DNA from: Tubulanus polymorphus
Lineage: Eukaryota; Nemertea; Palaeonemertea; Tubulaniformes; Tubulanidae
Assembly (NCBI RefSeq): GCF_964204645.1
Contig: NC_134026.1
Location: 17,192,650 to 17,256,649 of the forward strand
Direction of reading: 5' to 3'
Length of the DNA: 64,000 nt
The position numbers and the translations under genes are program-made. This document shows, piece after piece, positions 1 to 10,311 of this stretch. Positions within the stretch are counted from its first letter, which is position 1, and each line of letters opens with the position of its first letter. A model generated the notes under the pieces. The model had not been told where the DNA came from. It searched no databases and was given only the letters and a program-made list of their open reading frames with translations.

Positions 1-1
1 T

Positions 2-553
2 TTTGGAGAAAAACATATAGAAATACTATATTTTGATACTGACAGTTACATATTAAAGATAAAAACTGATAACATAACAGATGATTTAAAAACATTAAAA
101 CATCATATTGATTTCAGTAACTATCCTAAAGATCATGAATTGTTTAGCAATGATAATAAAAAAGTTCCCGGTAAATTCAAGGATGAATTAGGTGGTGAAG
201 AAATGATTGAGTTCATCGGTATTAGATCTAAAATGTATTCATATAAAACTAAAGAACATGAAGCTAAAAAGTTAAAAGGAATAACCAAAAGTGTAGTAGA
301 AAAGAATATTCATTTCAAAGATTACATCAATTGTATATTCAATGAAGAAGTTAGAAAACATAAGATGAGATGTTTAAGATCTGAAGATCATGAAGTATTT
401 ATTGAAGAAATTGAAAAGATAAGTCTAAACCCATTTGATGATAAAAGATATATTCTGGATGATGGAATTCATACAGTTGCATATGGTTGCAATTTAGATG
501 AATACTTAAAATTTAAAAGAGAAGAAACAAAAGAGAACGAGATAATGAAATGA
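2..553 (+). CDS. polB: DNA polymerase family B, C-terminal part (partial)
   Basis: The frame is open from the window edge, so the N-terminus and exonuclease domain lie to the left. The fragment (183 codons plus stop) begins just before polymerase motif C, YFDTDS at positions 29-46, whose aspartates bind the catalytic metals in family B polymerases. It continues through the thumb region to a C-terminus of the type seen in Maverick polymerases (KDYINCIF, then DDGIHTVAYG near the end). It would replicate the element, probably by protein priming as in other Mavericks. The visible part has no frameshift or stop. Maverick 2 keeps only small scraps of this gene. Confidence 0.88.
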   Translation, partial: FGEKHIEILYFDTDSYILKIKTDNITDDLKTLKHHIDFSNYPKDHELFSNDNKKVPGKFKDELGGEEMIEFIGIRSKMYSYKTKEHEAKKLKGITKSVVEKNIHFKDYINCIFNEEVRKHKMRCLRSEDHEVFIEEIEKISLNPFDDKRYILDDGIHTVAYGCNLDEYLKFKREETKENEIMK

Positions 554-597
554 ATTCTAACGTGTTAATCAAATTTTAATAAAAATATGTTATTAAA

Positions 598-955
598 ATG
601 GAGAGTAAACAAGCACACAGTGAGAACAACAAATTATTTCTAGATAGAATTAAAGATATAACAAATGTAAAATCTGTAGATTATAAATTCAAAAAGTTAA
701 CAGAATTAACAATTCATAAGAAATATCTAATTACAAATATTGATACAGTTACTAATAACTATGGAGATAAATTAGTTATACACTTAGAATATATATGAAG
801 GATTAACAGGAAATACATATAAATTCAGAACATATTTACCGGATAGATTTCATAGATTATCAAGTGAAGATCTAGAAGAATTATGTTCTGGTGATTTCTA
901 TTTCGTATACAAAGGTAAGAATGAAAAAGGGCACCATGAAATAGATTTCGAATAA
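598..955 (+). pseudogene. Small Maverick protein, possibly OB-fold-like, frameshifted
   Basis: About 118 codons. The first frame runs 598-798 and ends early. The homologous C-terminal half (LPDRF, SSEDLEELCSG, FYFVYKGK) continues in another frame to a stop at 953-955. Comparison with Maverick 2 (58394-58739) shows that a 4-bp TATA-type slippage near 790 breaks the frame here. The alternating beta-like N-terminal half resembles an OB barrel, so a single-strand DNA-binding role next to the polymerase is possible, but no diagnostic motif is visible and I do not assign one. It starts 45 bp after the polymerase stop. Confidence 0.65.
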
Positions 956-972
956 GAAAATACGTAAAATAA

Positions 973-1597
973 ATGGTAGAATTAAAAGAATACAGAATAT
1001 TTGTTGATTCTAGAAGACTTACTAATTTTTGATAAAGGTAAAAATGAATGGTCCTCTATATTTTTAAAACCGGGGTTATATAATTTAGATACATTAGCAC
1101 AAGAAATTAATAGAAAAGCCTGGCACAAATTAGGTAGTAGTTCTGGTTTTAGTATTAGATTTTTAAAAAGTGAGAGTTCTGATAGAATAAAGATAAGGTT
1201 GTCTAATAGTGAAAAACATAAATTTATGGTAAAAAAACCTATAGCTAAACTGTTAGGAATTCTTCCAGATAGATCTTTTACAAATATTGACGCCACTACA
1301 CCAAACTGAATACCTTACACACATTTCTATATTTATTGCAATTTAATCGATCCTACAAAAACATTCGAAGCAACTAAAGATATAACTTGTAATTCTGGTT
1401 TACTAAACATTTTACCATTGAAGAATGTTAAAGAATTTGGAACGCAAATAAATTATAATTTAACAGAATGTGATTTCAAACCATGCATTCCTCGTTTTAA
1501 TAATTTTAGATTAGAAATTAGAAATCACAATGGATACTTAATTGATTTAAATAATTTCCCTGTAATTTATGAATTAGTTATAAGATGTAGAGAGTAA
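973..1597 (+). pseudogene. Penton-like minor capsid protein, decayed
   Basis: Reading starts at ATG 973 and breaks near 1028. A second frame (1001-1306) carries the middle part, ends at an in-frame TGA (1306-1308), and continues in the same frame to TAA 1595-1597. The C-terminal region (YIYCNLID, then FRLEIRNHNGYLIDLNNFP) has the strand pattern of Polinton single-jelly-roll penton proteins, which form the capsid vertices. About 40 residues present in Maverick 2 (57712-58376) are deleted here after residue 18. The Maverick 2 copy has a different deletion closer to its start. Assignment rests on pattern and gene position; a structure prediction would settle it. Confidence 0.6.
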
Positions 1598-1613
1598 TTT
1601 TTTCACTATATAA

Positions 1614-1958
1614 ATGAATATAACTGTTGGACCGAGTATATGTTTTGGGTTTGATTTTAAACGTGGTAAAGAAATAAGAATTAAACTAAATGATGTAATT
1701 ACGGATATAAAAAGTAAATCATTTAACAATGCACCAATGATTGATAAAGAAAATTATAATATAGAAAAAGTAATTGATTTAATTAAAACGCCTTTAGAAT
1801 CTTATGAATTAAATGAAGATGGAATTATTGATGACATTAAAAACATATTAACCAAAATATATGATAATCATAAAAGTAGTAATGAAATAAATGTTGAATT
1901 AATCATAAATAAGTTAACTAAATATTTTGATGATAGTAATTTTTTGATAAATAAATGA
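1614..1958 (+). CDS. Unrecognised 114-aa Maverick protein
   Basis: An intact frame preceded by a T-tract and TATAAATG. The N-terminus (MNITVGPSICFGFDF) is well kept in Maverick 2 (57495-57695), whereas the acidic, lysine-rich remainder is diverged. No transmembrane segment or known motif is seen. Its stop overlaps the ATG of the next gene by 4 bp (ATGA at 1955), indicating a compact viral-style cluster of late or virion genes. Function unknown. Confidence 0.6.
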   Translation: MNITVGPSICFGFDFKRGKEIRIKLNDVITDIKSKSFNNAPMIDKENYNIEKVIDLIKTPLESYELNEDGIIDDIKNILTKIYDNHKSSNEINVELIINKLTKYFDDSNFLINK

Positions 1959-2176
1959 GTGATAATAAGTGGATAATAACTGGATTATATAATGGCGCAT
2001 TACTATCAGTTGGAACTGTTGGTTATTCAATGGTATTAAAAAAAGTATTTAAAATGGGAAGTGTTAATGTTGATAGATTTGATATAAATGATATCTTAAA
2101 ATTAACCTTAGCAGTTACTTTATCTAATTTAACTATTGATTATTTGGAAAAACAAAAATATATTCCTCCCATATAA
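1955..2176 (+). CDS. Small hydrophobic protein, 73 aa
   Basis: A short protein with a hydrophobic stretch at about residues 7-28 and a second, weaker one at about 45-60, so it may span or associate with a membrane. It overlaps the upstream gene by 4 bp. The Maverick 2 homologue (57118-57338) is recognisable but has a one-base deletion. I do not recognise the family beyond its occurrence in both Mavericks. Its place among capsid genes suggests a virion or assembly role (inference). Confidence 0.6.
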   Translation: MSDNKWIITGLYNGALLSVGTVGYSMVLKKVFKMGSVNVDRFDINDILKLTLAVTLSNLTIDYLEKQKYIPPI

Positions 2177-2200
2177 ATGCGTAATTATTTTACTAAATAA

Positions 2201-2623
2201 ATGGCTTCTGCAGTTATAACTATTATAGGATCGGCAATTGTTAACGCTTTAGCATTTACTGGTGGTGGATATTTATTTAAGCATATTGATAAAAATGGTT
2301 CATTAACAGAACAAAAAAGACATAACTTAGCATTAGAGAAATACAATAAAGCAGCGGAAGAATATAGAGAAAAACGACAAAACTATATGGATTACATCAA
2401 TAAAGAATTATATGATCAGAAGATTTCACATAGAGATTTTCAATCAGTTGATGATGCAATGAGTTTATATAACGCGGTCACCAATAAAGAAAAATTACAT
2501 CTATACAAACCTAAATTATCAGATTATTATACCCCAAGTAATGAACAACAGAAATATGAAATAATATGGATTTTAGGTGGAACAGTTATTGTTATATTTG
2601 TAGCATATAAATTTACTAATTAG
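2201..2623 (+). CDS. Two-TM Maverick virion-type protein, 140 aa
   Basis: An intact frame preceded by ACTAAATAAATGG. It has an N-terminal hydrophobic segment (residues about 3-26, ending FTGGGYLFK), a charged helical middle likely to form a coiled coil (ALEKYNKAAEEYREKRQNY), a SDYYTPS motif and a C-terminal membrane helix (about 118-136). This architecture recurs in Maverick proteins of invertebrates; its function is unknown and I infer a virion or membrane component. The Maverick 2 copy (56669-57093) carries two frameshifts. Confidence 0.7.
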   Translation: MASAVITIIGSAIVNALAFTGGGYLFKHIDKNGSLTEQKRHNLALEKYNKAAEEYREKRQNYMDYINKELYDQKISHRDFQSVDDAMSLYNAVTNKEKLHLYKPKLSDYYTPSNEQQKYEIIWILGGTVIVIFVAYKFTN

Positions 2624-2643
2624 TAATTTTTTTTGCTAAATAA

Positions 2644-3074
2644 ATGGAAGATAAAGTTGATAATATTGACATTATTCCTCATGATATAAATAAAACTAAA
2701 TTAAAAATATATTTAGAAAAACAAATATTAGAATTTGAAAGTGACCCAAAGATAAAAAAGAAAAAATATTTAAAAAGTAAAATTATATATTATTTGATTA
2801 TAAGTGGTTCGGTTACAATTAGTTCTGTAATAACATTTCTAGCAATATTCAGTCCATTAACACCTTTAGCTATATCAATTGGTGTATTAGGATTAAGTTC
2901 AAGTGTTTTAACCGGTATAAGTTCAAAATTAAATATAAAAAGTAATAAAGAAAAAATCAAAACTAATATAAAAGAAATAAATTAAAGAATACACTAGATT
3001 ATATAATAAGTTTAAATGGTCATATAACAGTTGAAGAACAAGATAAATTATTAAAAGAATTAATAAATTATTAA
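2644..3074 (+). pseudogene. Membrane protein with hydrophobic hairpin, frameshifted near the end
   Basis: The ATG at 2644 follows an eight-T tract and GCTAAATAA. The protein has a lysine-rich N-terminus, then two adjacent hydrophobic segments at about residues 50-95 (ending LGLSSSVLTGISS), then a short helical tail. The frame stops at 2983-2985, but the homologous tail (VEEQDKLLKELINY) follows in another frame to 3074. Against Maverick 2 (56214-56652) the break is a deletion of about four bases near 2975. The N-terminal 100 residues remain open. Function unknown. Confidence 0.65.
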
Positions 3075-3090
3075 TTTTTTAATTACATAA

Positions 3091-4416
3091 ATGGCAGATA
3101 GTTTTCCAAAAGCTTTCCAATATAATAAATCAATTAAATATAATATTCCTGCAATAGATTTTAATAAAGATATTACATATAGAAATGAAGTTTTAAATTC
3201 ATTAATTGATTTATATATTTATGTTACTGAAAGTAATAATTTTCATGTAAAGATGGAAAATATATTTCATGTGTATACAATTAATTTCAAAAATTTAAAT
3301 GAGGCAAAACAATGGTTATTAAAATCTAATATGAAGTATTGGCAGAACCAATTAAATTTTGCTGTTTATTGTGCAACAACAGGATGTGGAATTAGTTGGA
3401 ATGATCATTTAAACGAACCAAGTTTACCATTGATGTTATCACTTTTTAGATTTCATACATATTTTCAAATAAAATTAATATTAGATGAATTAGAATGTCC
3501 TTTACCAGGTTCAAAATATTTTAAAGAATTGAATAATAATATTAATTTTTCTAAGTTTTATAAAATATGTAATGAATTTAATATTAATTCAAATAAAGAT
3601 TTTAGAGCAAAAATTGGAACAATGGGTGGATTAGGAATATTATATACTAAAGAATTTGGAAAAATAATGACAAATTCAGATATAAGAACACTAAATTGGA
3701 ATGAATTACCAAAATATTATAATAATATACAACAACAAAACAATAATGGTTGGGTTAATTTCATTTTAGAAAATAGTGAAGGTTTTACTAAAGCTGGTAC
3801 ACAAAGAATAAATCAATCTATTAGAACTTATTTGATATGTATTTTAGGTGCGCAAGTTGAAACAAGATCCCCAATAATTGGAAATGATAACACTTCATTC
3901 GATGCGTAGAAACAGTTTAAAGTATTATTTGAAGATTCAATTCATAATGATAAAAATAGATTGATTCCCGAAAACATTGTAAGATATCAAAATTATTTAG
4001 ATAAATCACATATTAGATTAAATTATTGTATAGGCCCTAATCTATTCATTATTTCTAATGATTTAGTATTAAAGATGGGAAACATAATTGGTTACAATAA
4101 TCTAATTAAAACTGCAACAATAAATAATTCATTTGGATTAAATGATATAAATAAAAAGATAATCACTGCTCCAAAATTAATGGAAGGTGAAAAAAATAAA
4201 AAACATATTCAATCAACAGAAACTAAAACTAAGAATATTAAATTAAATAATGATTCTAAAATAAAAGATTACAATACATCAGAAAATATAAAAACTGATA
4301 ATATTCAACATGATATAATTAAACTAAATGATGATAATAAATCCCATGAAAATACTAAATTAGCTTTAACTTGTATAGGAATTGTAATCGGAGGAATATT
4401 ATATTTTAAATTTTAA
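3091..4416 (+). pseudogene. Large conserved Maverick structural-type protein, one in-frame stop
   Basis: About 440 codons in one frame, interrupted only by TAG at 3907-3909. The N-terminal 270 residues include the conserved stretch LNFAVYCATTGCGISWNDH, then SLFRFHTYFQ and LECPLPGSKYF. The part after the stop ends in a single C-terminal membrane helix (ALTCIGIVIGGILYFKF). The family recurs in Mavericks, but I know no function for it; C-terminal anchoring and position next to capsid genes suggest a virion or membrane role. In Maverick 2 (54876-56199) the reading frame is also broken near the same junction, by an independent change. Confidence 0.7.
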
Positions 4417-4432
4417 TTTTTTTATTATGTAA

Positions 4433-5890
4433 ATGGCAGAAGGTGGGGAAGATATTCCAATGGATCCTTTAGATGAACCTAGTATAAGTGATGAACAACC
4501 ACTTGATTTTGATGAAACAAGTTTTAGTAATGATAATAAAATAGAATATAATACTAATTTACCAGAAGTTGTTCCTGGTTCTAAAACCCCATCAACAGAT
4601 GAATATATTAGCGGAGCTAAATCGAGAATAGATACTGAAAATGAAGTTCCAGAATTAACAGGAACAAAATTAAATTATTATGAAATTACTCATGATTTTA
4701 AACCAATATTAAAAAATTCTGGTTTCAATATAACAGATAAAGGTATGGATAAATTAGTAAAAGATTTGAAATATTTAAATAGTTATTATTATTGGCATTT
4801 GAAAGGTGACTATTATTTTAAGATTTCTTCTGATAAAAATCTCGATAAAATAATAACACAATCAACTTTTAATTTATTAAAACAATCTAGAATTAAGAAA
4901 ATCATTAATGATGTTATAACTGATGTTACACAAAAAGAAAGAGATGATAATATAAAAAAATTTAAACAAAGAAATGATTATTTTTTGAAGATAATTAATG
5001 AAAATTTAGAACCAGAAACAATTACTAAAGAAGTTATTAATTCCAAAACTAGTAAACTTAAATCAAATAAAGTTCCAATTGAAAAACTTTTACCGAATGG
5101 ATTACTTGTTGCAACAGATCAAGAATTAGAAGATTTAGATATATTTTCTGAGAATATATATAAGAGAAATTATTAGTATAAGACTTGCATCTAATAAAAT
5201 TGCGCATGATAAAAGTATAAGAGATTTTAAAATTAGAACTTTAGAAAAAGAATTAACTGATAAAAATAAAGAGAAAAATTAAAGTCTGATTTAGATCATC
5301 AATTACTTGACAAAATAGAATATAGGGAAAAAGAATTACGTTTAGAAAAAGAAAAAGATGATTTAGAATATAACATAGAATTACAAAAAGAAGAAATTAA
5401 ATTATTATTAAAATCATATGATTATAATATTGATAGATTAAAAGATGTTTTTAAAAGATATCTAATAAAACCAAATTCTAAAATATCATTGAAAGATAGA
5501 ATAAAATTATTATTTAAGTTTGAAGGAATAACAATTCTTTCAATTCTAACAGCTGTAACTATGTTATTTACAACAATTGGTTTAGCAATATCAAATGCTT
5601 TAAAATCTACTCCTACTCCTACTCCCAATAAAGCAGATAAAGCCCCGAATGATAATAATTCTATACAAGATAAAGTTAAAGATGGTTTAAAGAAATTAGC
5701 AAAATATTTATGGGAACTATCTAAAAAATCTGCTGCAGTATTGCCAGGAATTATTGCATCAATTGTTGGTTTTATATTGAAATCTGCTGGAAACATCATT
5801 AACCTTGCTGCTGAACATATTATTTTATTTTTAATTACAGTTGTAAGTGCTATTATTTTTGGATTAGTAAACGTGATTAAAAATAAATAA
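4433..5890 (+). pseudogene. Acidic / coiled-coil / membrane Maverick protein, two frameshifts
   Basis: The first frame (4433-5176) starts MAEGGEDIPMDPLDEP and is strongly acidic. A break at about 5165 leads to a coiled-coil region rich in K/E/L, a second break lies near 5280, and the last frame runs to TAA 5888-5890. The C-terminal third has three hydrophobic segments (about 5521-5600, 5745-5800, 5815-5875) and the motif KKLAKYLWELSKKSAAVLPG. The order of acidic head, coiled coil and membrane tail is the same in Maverick 2 (53398-54853). A virion tegument- or membrane-like role is inference only. CDS length about 485 codons. Confidence 0.68.
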
Positions 5891-5910
5891 TTAATTTTTT
5901 TGTTAAATAA

Positions 5911-7158
5911 ATGAGTGGGAGTTATATCAATCCTTCTAAGAATCATAGAATATCTAATGCTATTAAAGCAGAAAGATCACATCATATAATTACTCATAAC
6001 CCTTCTAATATTAATCCCGATGAAACTTTATATGTTAGAATCCCTCGATTAACACAAAATACTTTTTATGTTCCAAATAGTATTTATTTATCAGCCGATA
6101 TAAAAGTAATCGGTAATAATAATAATTATGTTGTTGATAATGTTGGAAGATATTTGATTAAAAAATTAACTATAAAGATTGGTCCAGAAACAGTTTTCTC
6201 ATTAGATGATTATAATTTATTTATGCATTATAAAGATTTATGGTTAACTAAAGAAAACAGAAATAATATGATATTTAAAGGCATCCAATCAGAAAACCAA
6301 AATAAATTAAGATCTGAAGCCAATAATGCAGTAGTAACTAATGCTGTAGATAATTTGATAAAAAAGATTTATGGAAGCAAATATAAAATTCCATTAGACT
6401 TTGAATTGATAAATAATAATGCACCTTTATATAAATACGCAATTCAAGAAGATGTTATATTCGAAATAACATTTGCTCCTGTAAATGAAATTGTATTATC
6501 TAGCGTTGTTAAAGATATGGGTTATAAATTATCGAATATATGTTTAGAATATGACACAGTAACTGATGAAAATATTTCAAGTATAATTCAAACTCAATAC
6601 AATCAAGGATTTTCATTATTATATGATTATATTGATAAATTTAAAACTGTAACTATTAATGCAAATGATGAAATTATTAATGAGAATATTAACTTCCCAA
6701 GAAGATCTATTAAAGGTATATTAATATTTTTTACCATTGCAACATATTCTAATGGTGCAATACAGGTTGATAAGTATTATAATCCTGAAATAACAAAAGT
6801 AGAAATAACTATCGAAGGAATAGCAAATAAAATATTTTGTCAAGGAATGAGAATGATTGATCAATGGCCAGAAATTAGAAAACATTTTATGAATGAAAAA
6901 GTGAAATCATCTGAAAATTGTAATATTAATCAAATTGATTATTATACCGGTAATAAATATGCATTATGGTTAGATTTTAGAACAACAGAGGATAATTCAT
7001 TACATGGTTCTGGAAAAAAATTACAAAACACTAAAGATGGAATACAATTATTCATGACAAAGAATAAAGGAATCAAAAATTTTAAAATGCACATTTATAT
7101 TATATCTGACGCGCAATTAAATATTGTAAATTCACAATTAGATAGTGTTATGTATTAA
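5911..7158 (+). CDS. Major capsid protein, double jelly-roll (hexon-like)
   Basis: An intact 415-aa frame, preceded by a seven-T tract and GTTAAATAAATGAG. Key stretches: RIPRLTQNTFYVPNS near the N-terminus, LIKKLTIKIGPETVFS, QYNQGFSLLYDY mid-protein, then QGMRMIDQWPEIRKHFMNEK and DAQLNIVNSQLDSVMY at the end. Length, beta-rich pattern, and position between the membrane-protein cluster and the DNA-packaging genes fit the Polinton/adintovirus capsid protein that forms pseudo-hexameric capsomers. It is the best-preserved structural gene in the window. The Maverick 2 homologue (52143-53377) has a stop and a deletion. Confidence 0.82.
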   Translation: MSGSYINPSKNHRISNAIKAERSHHIITHNPSNINPDETLYVRIPRLTQNTFYVPNSIYLSADIKVIGNNNNYVVDNVGRYLIKKLTIKIGPETVFSLDDYNLFMHYKDLWLTKENRNNMIFKGIQSENQNKLRSEANNAVVTNAVDNLIKKIYGSKYKIPLDFELINNNAPLYKYAIQEDVIFEITFAPVNEIVLSSVVKDMGYKLSNICLEYDTVTDENISSIIQTQYNQGFSLLYDYIDKFKTVTINANDEIINENINFPRRSIKGILIFFTIATYSNGAIQVDKYYNPEITKVEITIEGIANKIFCQGMRMIDQWPEIRKHFMNEKVKSSENCNINQIDYYTGNKYALWLDFRTTEDNSLHGSGKKLQNTKDGIQLFMTKNKGIKNFKMHIYIISDAQLNIVNSQLDSVMY

Positions 7159-7379
7159 AATTTTAACTTTAATAAAAATATATATATAAAATGGAAGGAG
7201 GTAAAGTATATAAGCATATTCCATACATCGATACACATGAAAATAATGATGGTTTATATTATGTAATACCTTGTAATATAGCTTTGATATTTGATCCTAT
7301 TTTCAAAATTTATAAAACTAAACTAATAGAAATCAATAATAAAAGTGGTGTTGTTGATAATTTAAGTAATGTAATTGAT

Positions 7380-7556
7380 AATAATGTAATACCTTCTACA
7401 TCTAATAATGTGATACCTAATACATCTAATAATGTAATACCTACTACATCTAATAATGTAATACCTTCTACATCTAATAATGTAATACCTACTACATCTA
7501 ATAATGTAATACCTTCTACATCTAATAATGTAATACCTTCTACATCTAATAATGCA
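7380..7556 (+). repeat. 24-bp coding tandem repeat (octapeptide NNVIPSTS)
   Basis: Seven 24-bp units encode NNVIP(S/N/T)TS. The Maverick 2 homologue has about fourteen NNVLPSTS-type units at 51580-51925, so copy number differs twofold between sisters while the frame is retained. Confidence 0.9.
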
Positions 7557-7907
7557 ATAATATTAAATGTTAGTGAAAATAGGAATTATTGTGATTATTG
7601 TAATGGTGAATTTTCAAACGCTCCATCAAATTGGAATAATCATATGAATACAAATTCACATATTATCAATGTAATAGAACGTGTTGGTTTAAAGGAATTT
7701 ATAGAACACCCATTTAATTATGTTACAAAGTTTGTTTCAAATAAAAAAGTAGATGGTAAAGATTTATATAAAGATTTATTAGGTGAATTTTTATCTAAGG
7801 AACCTAGTAATGATGAATTAGATTTAACTGCTGCTAAAAAAATACTAGAATCAAGCATTGTAAATACAATATTAAGGTCTAACACTAAGAAAGATGATAA
7901 TGAAAAT

Positions 7908-7929
7908 GGTGCCATACGGCACCCACATG
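7908..7929 (+). repeat. Mini-palindrome insert, copy 1
   Basis: A 22-bp insert beginning GGTGCCATACGGCACC, directly after GAAAAT and inside the zinc-finger gene. Maverick 2 has ATA at the same place and no insert. The length difference is not a multiple of three, so this copy breaks the frame. See the findings for the four-copy comparison. Confidence 0.85.
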
Positions 7930-8193
7930 GTTACAGATAAGCATATTGATAATAAAGATTCTATCCAACTTAAATCAGAAAATAAAGATATAGTTGAGAT
8001 GACTAATAAGTATATCAATAAACCAATTATTTATGAAGATACGGTAAAAAGGGTGAAGAATAAGTATATCAATAAACCAATTATTTATGAAGATACGGTA
8101 GAGCATTTGAATAAATTGTTAGGGTCTGATGATGAATTGGAGAGTGATGATGAAAGTGATTCAGAAAGTAATTATCTAACACTCAAAAAGTAA

Positions 8194-8583
8194 TAAAGGT
8201 TGAAAATTGTATAAAATAATAGTAAATAAAAAAGGGGGTTTTAAGTATTAAGGTATCTAACACATATCTAATACTTATCTAATACGTATCTAATACGTAT
8301 CTAATACGTATTTAATACGTATCTAATACATATCTAATACGTATTATTTGAAAAAACCTTAAATTATATTTCTTTTTTAAATTTATATTATAAACCTCAG
8401 TAATAATAAATAACCTTTATTATTTTCAAACTTATTCATATATTAGTTGAAAAAAATAAAAATAAATTGGTTGAAAATTATATGAATAATATTTATTTTA
8501 AAAATGGGGTTTTAAGCATTAATGTATTTAATACGTATCTAATACGTATTTAATACGTATTAGATAGATAGATATATAAATAG
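8194..8583. repeat. Convergent intergenic region with TAATACGTATC repeats
   Basis: This gap separates the two convergent gene blocks. It holds about eight near-tandem copies of TAATACGTATC (8251-8350) and a second group (8521-8570), with AT-rich sequence between. Maverick 2 has the same motif, in fewer copies, at 50777-51008. Being conserved in place but not in copy number suggests a transcription-end or replication element. No gene is seen. Confidence 0.75.
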
Positions 8584-9194
8584 TTATTTTATAAACTTAT
8601 ATTCATAGGGAAATTGTAATCTCAGTAATAATTTTGAACCTTTATTATTCTTTAATTTATTCATATATTCATCATGTATTTCAGGAGGTATAATTTGATT
8701 TTCTTCCAATGATTGTTGCATAGATTTTTTATCTTTGTTATAAAATAAAACTAGAAATCTTATATTCTCCCTAAAGTCTTTAACAATTGAATTATATTTT
8801 TGATTTAAAACCCATGTTGTTATCCCGAAATGTCTCCCAGAGAAAGCTAAAAAACATAACTCAGTTTCTCTAACTTTTGAATCATGTAAATTTGCGCAAT
8901 CATCTATAATGAATAATGTATTTGATCCTTTATAAGTATCAGTTGCTATTTTAATACAATTATCTAAATTTTCTTTTACTGTTTTAGGATCTAATATAAT
9001 AAACTTTTTCATCTTAACTATATCTCTATTATATGTTTTATTCATTTCATAAGTAGGACAAAATAATATTATATTATCAAAATGATTCTTATAAACAGTT
9101 TCCAACAAATCTAATATGAAATGTGTTTAACACAGTTTGTTACTCCAGGAACTAACATATTATGCGGTTCAAATATAAATAAATCTTTATTCAT
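8584..9194 (-). pseudogene. DNA-packaging ATPase (FtsK/A32-like), P-loop frameshifted
   Basis: The start at 9194 overlaps the integrase stop by 8 bp. The N-terminus (NKDLFIFEPHNMLV) is in frame, but a one-base deletion inside the P-loop near 9133 shifts it. The remaining 174 codons (8584-9108) are open and include the Walker B strand NTLFIIDDC and the sensor-like TTWVLNQKY. In Mavericks this ATPase pumps the genome into the capsid. The sister copy (50315-50776) keeps the P-loop but has lost Walker B, so neither copy can be active. Confidence 0.85.
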
Positions 9195-10305
9195 TTATTC
9201 TTTTAATTTTACTAGATAAAATCCATTCATTAAACATATCATCATATCCTTTATATTTCACCAAAGAATACTTTTTTCCTTTAAGAGTTTTTGATTTAAA
9301 TACTTTTTCTATTTTGTATTCTATTTCATCTGGATTTGGTACAAGTGATAATTCTTGTCCATAGAAATAACCTAATATTTCTTCATCTTTTATATCTTCT
9401 AATTTATAAACAAAAGGTTTAGTTAATATTATATTTTTAATTTTAAATATTTCTTCAGTAAAATTAGGGGTATAACCTTTATAAAATGTTTTTCTATATT
9501 TAGATATTCTTACGTGTTGTCCTATTTTAAATTTAGGTTCTCCGAAATCATGTGTAACAAATGCTCCATATAAATTATTCCAAACTATTTCTGAATTATC
9601 TTCTTTTCTAGTTTGTATAGGTTTCATATTTATAGAACTATGTTTAGAATTATTATAACCTTTCACTAAATCATCTAACACATCGATATATTTATATGTT
9701 TCATTAGCATTAAAATATTTCCACATTCTAGTTTTCAATGTTTTATTAAATCTTTCAATAATAGATGCTTTTTTATCTGAATGTGTTGAAAAATAATCTA
9801 CATCGTTATCAGATAATAGTTATTTGAAATGTTTGTTATAAAATTCCTTACCTTCATCAAATTGTATCTTATCTGGAATAGCTTCTTTAAATATATTCTT
9901 AAAAGCATTTGTAACTTCTATTCCAGTTTTATTTTTTATTGGAATTGACCATGCGTATCTACTGAATATGTCTATAACATTCAGTATCCAGAAATATCCT
10001 TTGTTGTATTCCTCTAAGTTCTTCATGTCAATTAAATGAGCTTGCCATTGTTGATCGATATATGAAACCATAACTTTTCTTGTTGAATAAGTTTTATCCA
10101 TTTTCTTGTGGATTTGATATGTTGGTTGATTTTGTAACCATGATTTTAATTCACTATATTTTATACTACCGTGTGGGTGCCATACGGCACCATTACCATT
10201 TTCATTATCAGATTTAATTCTATTCCATAATTCTGAAACGTTAGAATATGATACTTCACTTTCTGGGTTATAATATAAATCTCTTAAATATTGTTCTTTT
10301 TTCAT
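9187..10305 (-). pseudogene. Retroviral-like integrase with chromodomain; stop and catalytic D changed to H
   Basis: One continuous frame apart from an in-frame TAA just before 9820. Order: N-terminal region, rve integrase core (WQAHLIDMK, NVIDIFSRYAW, FDEGKEF, SIIERFNKTLK), then a C-terminal chromodomain (KKYSLVKYKGYDDMFNEWIL). The second Asp (FDEG) and the Glu (IIER) are present. The first Asp is His here, where Maverick 2 has WQAD. A 33-bp mini-palindrome insert (10165-10197) adds eleven in-frame residues before the core. The enzyme would insert the element and create the 6-bp duplication; the chromodomain may guide target choice. Dead in this copy. Confidence 0.9.
10165..10197 (-). repeat. 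Mini-palindrome insert, copy 2
   Basis: A 33-bp insert in the integrase gene with core GGTGCCGTATGGCACC, read in frame as an NGAVWHPHG peptide. On the coding strand it follows GAAAAT and precedes ATAAAA. Maverick 2 has the uninterrupted GAAAATATAAAA at about 49338-49353. Confidence 0.88.
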
Positions 10306-10311
10306 CTTATT

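Larger units (their letters stand above)
7191..8193 (+). pseudogene. C2H2 zinc-finger protein with octapeptide repeats, frameshifted by a mini-palindrome
   Basis: The N-terminus (GGKVYKHIPYIDTHEN) leads into seven NNVIPSTS-type octapeptides (about 7380-7556) and then a C2H2 finger (YCDYCNGEFSNAPSNWNNHM, with a second His in NSHI). The frame ends at 7938-7940 because a 22-bp palindromic insert (7908-7929) shifts it. The homologous C-terminal tail (acidic, ending ESNYLTLKK) continues in a second frame to 8193. That tail also holds an in-frame 54-bp direct duplication starting at 8005 and 8059. The role is probably nucleic-acid or protein binding; the actual function is unknown. Confidence 0.75.

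Noticed and set aside
1306-1308. TGA in the penton frame as programmed readthrough
   Set aside because: The same gene has a deletion and frameshift upstream, so plain decay is the simpler reading.
8251-8350. CRISPR-like array from regularly repeated TAATACGTATC
   Set aside because: Units are directly adjacent, without spacers, in a eukaryotic element.
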